A stretch of 64,000 bases of DNA. Source: Notamacropus eugenii (Eukaryota; Chordata; Mammalia; Diprotodontia; Macropodidae). Positions within the stretch are counted from its first letter, which is position 1. Each line of letters begins with the position of its first letter. Shown one piece after another: positions 55,520-64,000 of the stretch. The DNA is taken from NCBI RefSeq assembly GCF_028372415.1, contig NC_092878.1, positions 66,977,830 through 67,041,829 of the forward strand, read 5' to 3'. A program made the translations under genes and the position numbers. The notes beneath the pieces are model-generated. The model was not told the DNA's origin, searched no databases, and saw only the letters and a list, made by a program, of their open reading frames with translations.

Positions 55520-55617
55520 GGGAGAGAGGGAGAGAGAGGGAGAGAGGGAGAGAGGGAGAGAGAGGGATGAGAGCGAGAGAGGGAGAGAGAGGAGAGAGAG
55601 AGGGAGAGAGGGAGATC
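55247..55617. repeat. Long (GA)/(GGGAGA) polypurine tract
   Basis: Irregular GAGA, GGGAGA and GGAGAG units. 55336-55567 (232 bp) contains no pyrimidine on the plus strand. Such mirror-like purine runs can form triplex DNA. The Arg/Glu/Gly-rich open frames here are repeat artefacts. Confidence 0.95.
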
Positions 55618-55639
55618 AGATCTGCTTTTCTATAACTCC

Positions 55640-55735
55640 GTTGTCATTTAGTTCAATAGACATTTATAAGTATCTAATATGTGCAAGATGCTAGGGATAA
55701 ATTCAAAATAAAACAATGAAACAAAACGCTTCTTG
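55640..55735 (-). mobile_element. L2 LINE 3' tail, reverse orientation
   Basis: TTCAATAGACATTTATAAGT, ATCTAATATGTGCAAGATGC, TAGGGATAAATTCAAAATAA. Confidence 0.7.
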
Positions 55736-55739
55736 TCAA

Positions 55740-55975
55740 CATTTATAATAATAATTCAAATTTATAATGGTACTTAAAGGCTCAAAAATGCTTTATAAAT
55801 ATTACTTCATTTTATTTTTCACAAAAACTCTGGGAAGTATGTACCCATTTTATAGATGAGGGAATTGAAGCATAGAGATGTCAAATGACTTGTCCAGGGT
55901 GACATAGCTAGGAATTCTCACCTCTTCCTGATCTCTAGTCCAGCAATCTAGCTGCTGCATCATCTAACTGCTACT
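55740..55975 (-). mobile_element. MIR-type SINE, reverse orientation
   Basis: TTTATAAATATTACTTCATT, CTCTGGGAAGTATGTACCCA, TTTTATAGATGAGGGAATTG, GACTTGTCCAGGGTGACATA. Confidence 0.85.
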
Positions 55976-56074
55976 TGATGAATGCAGGATGTATACAAAT
56001 AGGTTAATATAAGACATGTACAAATAGTACAAAGTTATTTCAAGAGGTAGAGGCACAGGGGAAGTTTTAAAATA

Positions 56075-56250
56075 TTCTCATTCAATCTTCACATCAACCT
56101 TGGGAGGTAGGTATTCTATTAGCCCCATTTAATAGTTGAAGAGATGGAGGTATACAGAGGGTAAGTGACCTGCCCAGTGTCACACAGCTAGTAAATGTCA
56201 TAGCAAATTTGAACTCAAGTCTTGACACCATTGTGCCACTTGGTTGATTC
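56075..56250 (-). mobile_element. MIR-type SINE, reverse orientation
   Basis: TCAATCTTCACATCAACCTT, GGGAGGTAGGTATTCTATTA, AAGTGACCTGCCCAGTGTCA, CACAGCTAGTAAATGTCATA, TTTGAACTCAAGTCTTGACA. Confidence 0.88.
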
Positions 56251-56651
56251 TACTGGTCTGTGTGTCTGTGTAAGAATCAAACATAAAGTTCATCATAGCC
56301 AGTGATTTCCTTTTTAAAAAAAATATATTTTTGTTTCATTAAATATTTTCCAATTACATGCAAAAATGTAAATTAATTTTTTAACTTTTAAGTTCAAATT
56401 CTTCCCCCCCTCTCTGCTTCCATGCTCTCCTTGAGAAGGCAAGCAATTTGATATAGGTTATACCTCTGCAGTCATGGAAAGCATATTTGCCATGTTGCAA
56501 AAGAAAATACAGACAACTGCCATACACTCCTCCCACCACCCCCCCAAAAACAAACAAACAAAAAAAAGTTTAAAAAGGTATACTTCAATCTGTCTTCAGA
56601 GTTCCATCAGGTCCCTCACTGGAAGTAGATAGCACTGATCATTGCTAAAAT

Positions 56652-56700
<49 letters not shown>

Positions 56701-56702
56701 CA
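56652..56702. repeat. (GTA)n microsatellite at a SINE tail
   Basis: About 16 GTA/TAG units directly at the 3' (left) end of the minus-strand SINE, followed by GTTGTTGTTG. Confidence 0.92.
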
Positions 56703-56955
56703 GCAGTAGTAGTTGTTGTTGAGTCATTTGTCAGTTGTGTCCCATTCTTCATAACCTCATTTCATCTTTTCTTGGCAAAGATACCAGAGTTGTTTGCCGT
56801 TTCCTTCTCCAGCTTATTTTACAGATGAGAAAACTGAGGCAAACAAGGTCAAAGTGACTTGGTCAGAGTCACACTGTCAGATTTGAACTCACAAAGATTA
56901 GTCTTCTTGACTTTGGCCCTAGCACTCTAAACATAGTGCCACTTAGCTGCCCGGA
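56703..56955 (-). mobile_element. CORE-type SINE nested in minus-strand L1
   Basis: TTGTTGTTGAGTCATTTGTC, TTTCTTGGCAAAGATACCAG, CCGTTTCCTTCTCCAGCTTA, CAGATGAGAAAACTGAGGCA, and the head CACTTAGCTGCCC. Same family as 40235-40480. The L1 3' UTR text stops at GATCATTGCTAAAATG (about 56651) and resumes with ATATTACTGTTACTG (about 56956). Confidence 0.88.
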
Positions 56956-57059
56956 TATTACTGTTACTGAATACAATGCTTCCCCCAATTCTGCTCACTT
57001 AGTTTTTGCATGTTCATGTAAGTCTTCCCAGGTTTTTCTGAAGTGATCATTTCACCTCA

Positions 57060-58490
57060 ATCACATGCCATAACTTTTTCAGCCATTCCCCAACTGATAG
57101 GCATTCTCTCAATTTCTTATTCTTTGCCACCACAAAAAGAACTGCTATAAATGTGTTCATAAGGATAGTTCATTTCCTTTTTTTTTTTTTTTTTTGATTT
57201 CTTTGGGATACAGATCTAATAGTGGCATTGTCAGGTCAAAGAGTATGCATAGTTTTATTATCCTTTTGGCATAGTTCCAAATTGTTCTCCAAAATGGCTG
57301 GACTAGTTCACAGCGCCAACAACAGTACAGTAGTCTCCCATTTTTTTCGCATGCCCTCATTTTCATTCTTTGTCATACTATTCAATCTGAAAGGTGTGAG
57401 ATGGTATTTCAATTGTTTTAATTTATATTTCTCTAATCAGTAGTAATAAAGAGCTTCCCCTCCCAGGGAATATTGTTAACTTTTCTTTCTACTTTTGAAA
57501 ATTTCCTATTCTTATTTTTGTAAATTTGGCTCAGTTTTCTAATTATTTGAGAAAAAAGGCATTTATCAGGGAAACCTGCCATAAATTTCCCCTAAGTTTC
57601 CTGTTTTCCTTCTAATTTTGGCTGCATTAGTTTTGTTTGTGTAAAAGTTTTTTTAAATTTCATGTAATCAAAATTATCCATTTTACTTCCCGTGATCCTC
57701 CCTATATTTTCTTTGGTCCTAAACTTTTACCTTATCCATAGATCTGGCGGGTACATTTTTTTCATGCATCACTAGTTTACCCTCTAAGTCTAAAACATTT
57801 ATCCATTTTGATCTTATTTTGGTACACAGTATGAAATGTTGGTCTGTGCCTAGTTTCTTTCAAATTTCTTTCTATTTTTCTCAGCAATTTTGTCAAATGG
57901 TGAGTTCTTACCCTCCAAAACTGGGATTTTGGGGATTATAAAACAATTGGTTACTGTGATAATTTATGACTATGTATTGTGTAGCTAATCTATTCCACTG
58001 GCAGTCACTCGATTTCTTAGCCAAAACCAGATTGTTTTGACTATTATGTTGTATTTTATATTATAATACTGTTATATTTTTCAGAGGCTTTTTCCTATGC
58101 TATTGATATAATCATATGATTTCTGTTATTGATATGGTCAAATAATTTCCTAAGTAAATCCCACCTGGTCATAGTTTATAATCTTTGTGATATATTACTG
58201 TAATTTCCTTGCTGATATTTTATTTAATTTTTTTTGCAATGATTATCATTAAAGAATTTGCTCTACAGTTTTCTTTCTTTGTTTTTGCTTTCCCTAGTTT
58301 AGGCATGAAAATAATATTTGTGTCATAAAAGAAATTTGGTAGGAATCTTTTAATTTTTCTGATGATTTATATAGTATTGAAGTTAACTTTTCCTTAAGTA
58401 TTTGGTTAAATTCACTTGTGAATCCATGTGGTCTTTGAGATTTTTTCTTAGGGAGCTCATTGATAGCTTGTTCAAATTATTTTTTTTTAA
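57060..58490 (-). pseudogene. L1 ORF2 remnant (RT fingers and C-terminus)
   Basis: Minus-strand translation gives [18 protein letters not shown] and YDQVGFT from 58490 to about 58150, then jumps to FWLRNRVT (about 58020) and on to the KFKKTFTQT...QPKLEGK segment (about 57600). The end is a degenerate cysteine region at 57366-57240 (ACEKNGRLLYCCWRC, VQPFWRTIWNYA). The palm with FADD is absent. Many stops. Confidence 0.75.
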
Positions 58491-58664
58491 ATATAAGGTT
58501 ATTTGACTATTCTATTTCCTTTTCTAATATTCATTCACTTTACTTAGATTGTTTGATTCATTGGCACCAAATGGACAAAATAACTCCTGATTTATTTAAT
58601 TCCCTCTTCATTTTTTTATCCCCATCTGCTCCTTCTTTTTGGGAAAGATAGATTTCTATTTCCA

Positions 58665-58740
58665 ATTAAGTATATATGTATGTATGTATGCTTGCATGCT
58701 TATACATGTATATATATATGTATATATATATGCGCACATA
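58665..58740. repeat. (GTAT)n/(TA)n simple repeat in L1 spacer
   Basis: ATATATGTATGTATGTATGC followed by TATATATATG runs. Confidence 0.8.
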
Positions 58741-59114
58741 TGTATTTCCCTCTTTGAAGCAATTTGAATGTGAATGAGGCTGAAGTATTGCCTATCCCAC
58801 CCACTGTTTTCCCCTCCATTGTAAAAACTCTTCTTTGCATATCTCTTTTATATGAAATTATCTTCCCTATTTTCCCTATCCCTTTCCCCTTCTCCCAGTG
58901 CATCCCTCTTCCTCATTCATCCATTTTTTTGGATTATTCCAACATAATTGATTCACTCCTATGCTCTCTTTCCGTGTAGAGTCCTTCTAGCTGCCATAAT
59001 AATGACAACACTCTTTGAAGATACAGGTATCATATTCCCACATATAAAGGTAAATAGTTTAACTATGAGTCCCTATGATTTCTCTTTCATGTTTACCTTT
59101 TTATTCTTCTCAAG

Positions 59115-59580
59115 TCATATTTGAAAGTCAAATTTTCTATACAGCTCTGATCTTTTCATCAGGAATGCTTGAAAGTCTTCTATTTTATTGATTGGCCATT
59201 TCTTTTCTCTTTGAAGGAATATGCTAATTTTTTCTGGGTTGGTTTTAATCTCAGCTCTGTCTTCTAGAATATCACATGCCAAGTCATCTGTTTCTTTAGC
59301 ATTGCAGTTGCTAAAACTTGTGTGAGCAAGCCTGACTCTAGATTCACAATATTTGAATGGTTTTTCTCTGACTACTTGAAGTATTTTCTCTTTGACTGAC
59401 AGCACTGGGATTTGGTTCTAATATTCCTAGGACTTTTCATTTTGGAATCTCATTTAGGTGGTGATGAGTCTGTTCTTTCGGTTTCTTTTATGCCCTTTGC
59501 TTCTAGGATATCAGGGTAGTTTTCTTTGACAATTTCTCAAAATATGATGTCTGTGCTCTTACTTTGATAATGACTTTCAG
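59115..59580 (-). pseudogene. L1 ORF1 C-terminal remnant
   Basis: The minus frame 59405-59115 reads SVKEKILQVVREKPFKY, DILEDRAEIKTNPEKISIFLQ, INKIEDFQAFLMKRSELYRKF, matching residues of about 238-330 of the L1-B ORF1 with substitutions. Upstream text to 59580 is ORF1 with stops. Only the C-terminal domain is left. Confidence 0.78.
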
Positions 59581-59600
59581 ATAGTCCAATATATATTGAG

Positions 59601-60729
59601 GCCTAAAACCTGTGCTGCACTCTAAACATTCCTTATAGAGAAAAGACATTAGTAGTAAACGATAAAGCCTAATGTTTAGCATTAAGGTCATTGACCATGT
59701 ATAGATGAGAGATTATTTCCAAGGTATTTCTCTTTTCTGTGTATTTTTTTGGGGAAAATTGAGAATTGGGGGAACATATGCATGGGTAGCCAGCTCCAGA
59801 GGTCCATACATACATGATCATTTGAGTATATATCAACTAAAGTGAGTTTCTAATACATATCCAAGATACAAAACCCTTACCTAAAAGTTAGCAGATTATT
59901 TCTTGCCTCTATGGGTGACAAGTCTTTAAAAGACACATGATTCATTTTGATGTGTGGAATAAATGAGTCTTAGACCATTTTAACTTGTTGAAAACCAATT
60001 TTTCCTGGTGGGTCAAAGTAAATGTAATAGATGGAAAGTCATTTAGCAAAGTTTTCCTAACATCTCTGTGGCAATTAGAGGAGGGAGATGAATGGAGTCT
60101 GTTTACAGATAAAAGAAATCATCGGGATAACTTTGGACTTTGATCACAGAATCTTAATGAGCAGGATATTGATTTGGTTAATAAGCATGCAGAAAATCCA
60201 TGATGTTTGAGCAGATGGTAGAGAAAGGACTACCTGTATGAAAACTGAGTGTCCAGGCTATGTTTTTAGGAATCATTATTAAAGACTGGATCATCAAGTA
60301 TCATTATGACACTCAGAAATGAATAAAAAGATAAATTATTGAAGTTAATTCATGTCTTAGAAGCTAGGATCATACATTATTTGGTATAAAATAAAGTAGG
60401 ATAAAGGATCATTTGAATACAACATTCTTCTTTAACTATGACACCCTTTTGAGATTGTTTTAACATCATATATGCAGAATCTACATTTAAAGTTTTACAA
60501 CATATAGTATTTTTACATAGGCAATGATTTTGTAAAAGAGAATTTTATCTGTTCAGAAACGTCTATGATTTTTAAAAATATAACTGTTTTACTTTAAGAG
60601 GTTCTACAAAGAGTCTAGGAGATTCTTATAATTAAAATGGTGAGATGAAGAGTCATAAAGGAGTTTAGCTCTTCCACATACACTTTAGTATCAATTGAAA
60701 GAGGATGCTAAAATGAAAAAAAATGATAA
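59601..60729. other. No recognised feature
   Basis: 1.1 kb. I see no gene or named repeat. Confidence 0.4.
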
Positions 60730-61569
60730 AAAATTTCATAGAGGAACATCAGTTAGCATATTTTTCCAGTTCAGGTCTGCACAAAAAGACAGCCAGAAAT
60801 TGGAGCACTGGAAGAAGTGTCCTGTTATGAAAGCTGAGATCAGGTCAGGTGAATAGACTCTCAGAAGTACCCTGATTTTGGCGTACTTAAGAGGAAAGAA
60901 GCTTGCATCATCACCTTGACCAGGGAGGTAAAGAATGGGGAATGGGATGCCAAAGCAAGACCCTAACAAGGGGTATCCAAAGGGATATTGAAGGCTGTAA
61001 AAGCAGTTTCATGTGGGAAATGCAATCACAGATCTATGGCTAGGGACACAGAAGGCTGCTAGAACTCTAAAATTAAACAAATCAGAGGAGTAACAGGAGC
61101 CAAACAAAAGTGAGGGTGAGGTCAAAAAACACCTGACAACCTCATTCAAGAAAACAAGAAGAAGGGTCCTGGGTAAAAAATCCCAGATCAGGAACTTGAC
61201 ATTGGTGATGCAAGCAAGGAAAAGAAGATATTATGAAGAAATGTAAGTCCATAGATGCCCATGAAACAAACTCAGAGAAAATAGTAATTCTATAAATTAA
61301 GATAGAGCTTCAAGAGAAAAAAAATGACTTGACCATAAGAAGAACCTAAGGATAAAAACAAATAATGAAAATAAAATAAGGGTTCTACAGGGAGAAAAAT
61401 ATATGGATCAAAGAGGCTATAAAGGTTGGAAGGTTAAAAAAAAGTAGATTTACTAGAAATCTTGTCTGTCCAGTCATTGTATAATAAAACCCCACAACTG
61501 TGACTGAAAAAAGAAGGTAATAACTATATATCTATATGTATGTAAGTATGTAAGTATGTATATATATAC

Positions 61570-61600
<31 letters not shown>

Positions 61601-62050
61601 TCTATCTATCTATCTATCTGTATCTACCTGTCTGTCTATTCACACACACATACATAATATATGCATATACACACACATCTTACCTAAAAAAAACTCACTG
61701 AAAATTAGACCAGAGCAAACAATCCCATGGTTCCATGATAAAATCGAAACATTAGAACAAAATCAAAAGGTTGAAAAATAAATAGAAGAAAACACAAGGC
61801 ATCTATTATTTAAAAAAATAAAGCCCACAACTAACCTAGAAAATAGTTCAAGTAGGGAACTTTAAACTTAGGAATAAAAACACTTTCCTAAAGAAGACCT
61901 AAGTATCATATTGAAAGAAATTATAAATAACTACTCAGATTTACAAAAACCAGAGAACAATAGAAAAAGAAAGTATTTGTGAGTTATCTCCTCAAACACT
62001 CAAATGCAAATTCCCAGGAATGGCATAGACAAAATCTGTAGCTTTCTGGT
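60730..62050 (+). mobile_element. L1 fragment: 5' leader and ORF1 part
   Basis: 61815-61850 (CTAACCTAGAAAATAGTTCA, AGTAGGGAAC) aligns with the ENRSRR point of L1-B ORF1 (3541-3570). 61910-62050 continues into the RRM (ILKEIINNYSDL-like). 60730-61500 resembles an L1 5' leader of another subfamily. A microsatellite interrupts it at 61528-61680. Truncated before ORF1 ends. Confidence 0.65.
61528..61680. repeat. (ATGT)n(ATCT)n(CA)n compound microsatellite
   Basis: GTAAGTATGTAAGTATG, a long GTAT run, four or five TATC units, then ACACACA-rich text. Confidence 0.92.
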
Positions 62051-62054
62051 TGAT

Positions 62055-62420
62055 CAAGCAACAAATAGTTATTACGTGCCTACTCTCTACCTATTAAATA
62101 TTAGTATCGGCACTGTGCTAAGTGCTTGGGAGACAAAAAAATTAGTAAAAGATACTGTTCTCAAAGAGCATATTGTCTACTGGGGGAGAAAACATGCAAA
62201 TGATTTGTATAATAAAGCTATATATATATAGGATAAACTGGAAATAATTAATAGGAGGAAGGCACTATAGTTAAGGCAGATGGTGAAAGACTTCAGTATC
62301 AACTGGCAACTGTGTTACTCACTACATATTTCAAGGACATAGATTCAGGGTAGACTGAGGAAGGGACTCATGTTGAGAGTGGTATTAAAGGGTTATAGGA
62401 TGTATACTGATAAAGAAACA
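62055..62420 (-). mobile_element. L2 LINE 3' UTR, reverse orientation
   Basis: CAAATAGTTATTACGTGCCT, TATCGGCACTGTGCTAAGTG, TTCTCAAAGAGCATATTGTC, GGATAAACTGGAAATAATTA, GAGGAAGGCACTATAGTTAA. Good match. Confidence 0.82.
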
Positions 62421-62424
62421 AGTT

Positions 62425-62939
62425 CAGTAGTAAGTCGCAGCTTTGTATCTTTGACCCCAGGATCACAATGAGGTTTCAGTTCCAATATTCAGCCATCTGA
62501 ATCCAATAGAAAATAACTAGGTCAAAAATTCCAGAACAAAAAGGAATGTGCAGTTCTGTTGTTACTCTGAAGCAGTCCAGCTTTCAAGCAGGTTGATAGT
62601 GACTGAGTGTAGCGACACTCTCTTAGAATTCCATCCAAGGGCAAACCCCACAGACATTTTATTGTGACCCAATCTGAGTCAGAAATTTCCAGAGTTTAAA
62701 GTAGGAGGGCAGTGATATTTCTTTGCCATGGATTAGACTAATTTGGGAATGCTGAGAGCTTGCAGGTCTTTAGCCTAAGCTGTCCCTGAGGTCCTAGAAA
62801 AATACAACATAATATCATGAAGAAAGCAGCAGCAGGACACAAACTCAACTCAGATACTCCTTCTGTAAGTGCATAGAGCCTGCCCCTAGCATAAAGTCTG
62901 AAATCAGGAAGTAGGTTACAAAAATCAAACAAATACAAA

Positions 62940-62940
<1 letters not shown>
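62425..62940 (+). mobile_element. Probable L1 5'-leader fragment
   Basis: GCTGAGAGCTTGCAGGTCTT, ATCATGAAGAAAGCAGCAGC, ACACAAACTCAACTCAGATA, AGTGCATAGAGCCTGCCCC read like the leader/ORF1 start of a marsupial L1 subfamily. No ORF is preserved. Confidence 0.4.

Positions 62941-63023
<83 letters not shown>
62941..63023. repeat. (GA)n microsatellite
   Basis: About 41 uninterrupted GA units. The Leu/Ser minus-strand frame across it is an artefact. Confidence 0.97.
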
Positions 63024-63024
<1 letters not shown>

Positions 63025-63379
63025 GAATATTATTTAATTGCCTATGGTGATTTTTGAGCATAATACACTTTCTTGTTTCTTTCCTTTGACTCTTCATACT
63101 GTTACCTTGTCTTACATCATATTTGCTATTCTTGCTTTTTAAGTTCACCCAAGGTATAATAAAATCTTCTCCAACACACTTATGTTTAACATTTAAGTGT
63201 GAACATTTAAATGTGTTTCTTGTAACAAAATATGGCTGGATTCTGATTTCTAATCAACTTTTTTGTACTACTCACCTGGATAAGACATACTATTCACCAA
63301 CGCAAGATTCTTTTATATAAATTAACCATTTTTTACAGTACTAAAATTTTATGAATAAACATAAAATCCCAGAAATATT
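63024..63379. other. No recognised feature
   Basis: I see no gene or named repeat. Confidence 0.4.
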
Positions 63380-64000
63380 AAATAAATCTTTTATTGACTT
63401 TTCACTGAAATCCACTTGAAGAAAGAATTTAAACTTAAATGAAGTATAAATAATTTCATTCTAATGAATTTTATAGGTAAAAGAAAAAATCACAGAAACA
63501 AAAATGACAGGAATTAGAAAACAAACTGTAAATTGGAGATGCACTCAAAGTAGTCCATGAGGAAAAATGTGATAATTTACTTCATTGACAAAAGAAAGGA
63601 GAGTTCAAGGAATCAAGCATGCAATTTAAAAAGTGCAATTATAAAAAGAGCAACAGAAGAGCAACAAATTAGAAATCACCAACAGAAAAAAGTCCTGGAA
63701 ATCAAAGAAAATATTGAAAAAATGTTCACAAAAATCAAAAACAAGAAAAAAAATGGTGGGAAAATAAAAAAAAAATACCCCAAACACTGAATTAAATAAT
63801 AAAATAAGTTTTTAAATGAAAAAATAAACTGGTAAAATATATGAAACAGAGATGAAAAGCCAATAACTGTTATCAAATTAAGAAAAAATCACAATAAACA
63901 AAGAGATAATAAAGGAAATTATGCAATTTTGATAAATTATATTCCATTAAAAGAAAGTATGCACCAATTAATAGATCAAAAATAGATAATTTAAATAACC
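63380..64000 (+). mobile_element. Possible L1-like coding remnant at right edge
   Basis: A-rich plus strand with Lys/Glu/Ile-rich translations (EEQQIRNHQQKKVLEIKENI at about 63660-63715; INRSKIDNLNN-like at the edge) recalls the tether/finger region of an L1-type ORF2. The match is weak and it runs off the window. Confidence 0.3.

Larger units (their letters stand above)
56305..59600 (-). mobile_element. Minus-strand L1 with nested SINE and RT-core deletion
   Basis: On the minus strand: ORF1 C-terminal part (59600-59100), purine-rich spacer (58950-58640), RT fingers (58490 to about 58130), C-terminal ORF2 (57980 to about 57060), 3' UTR (57000-56305). The endonuclease and the RT palm are missing. 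A SINE (56652-56955) interrupts the 3' UTR. Full of stops. Confidence 0.82.

Noticed and set aside
55054-55694. Two overlapping Arg/Glu/Gly-rich open frames of 193 and 153 codons
   Set aside because: They are translations of the GA/GGGAGA purine tract. Absence of pyrimidines removes stop codons by chance.
61572-61781. Open frame with repeated Tyr/Met/Cys/Val units
   Set aside because: It arises from the GTAT microsatellite running into the L1 ORF1 remnant.

Overview
This window looks like intergenic DNA from a marsupial genome. I base that on long L1 elements that open with a GGCGGAGCCAAGATGGCGGAG-type 5' end, an RTE-clade LINE and an RTE-tailed SINE, CORE/MIR-type SINEs of marsupial form, many L2 copies, and AT-rich, CpG-poor unique sequence with long microsatellites. 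I cannot name the species. I found no host protein-coding exon, tRNA, rRNA or CRISPR array. The only long open frames belong to retrotransposons.

Region by region. 864-11145 is a three-element L1 nest. An old L1 (L1-A) is interrupted in its ORF1 by a nearly full-length young L1 (L1-B, 1925-7504, 11-bp target duplication). About 50 bp further into the same ORF1 it is interrupted again by a 3'-truncated L1 (L1-C, 7574-8802, perfect 16-bp target duplication). L1-B keeps an intact 338-codon ORF1 frame and an intact endonuclease active site. Its ORF2 has a stop codon, an internal deletion removing the reverse-transcriptase core, and a frameshift. 11.8-13.5 kb holds a CR1/L3-type LINE split by about 1.15 kb of sequence I cannot assign, which contains a striking dyad. 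14-24.5 kb has L2 copies in both orientations, a rearranged minus-strand L1 (16.5-19.6 kb), a 569-bp solo LTR (19618-20186) and a (TTCC)n(TTTC)n tract.

24.5-46 kb is mostly old SINE, L2 and L1 fragments in unique sequence. It also holds a palindromic hAT-like element (30221-30423) and a 5'-truncated L1 tail with clear target duplication inside an L2, two minus-strand LTRs (31333-31911 and 35661-36210, the second inside an L1), an RTE-tailed SINE, and a SINE inserted into another SINE (40005-40540). 46.6-48.3 kb is an RTE LINE whose catalytic FADD motif has become FADA. 48-64 kb holds L2, MIR, a 232-bp pure purine run, a minus-strand L1 with a nested SINE (56.3-59.6 kb), and L1 ORF1 and 5' remnants near the right edge.

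No element here keeps a recognisable intact reverse-transcriptase catalytic centre, so none looks autonomous. I did not find an undescribed host system. The best leads are the internally primed L1-C insertion, the unassigned insert in the CR1/L3 element, and the repeated loss of the RT core from L1 copies that keep both ends.
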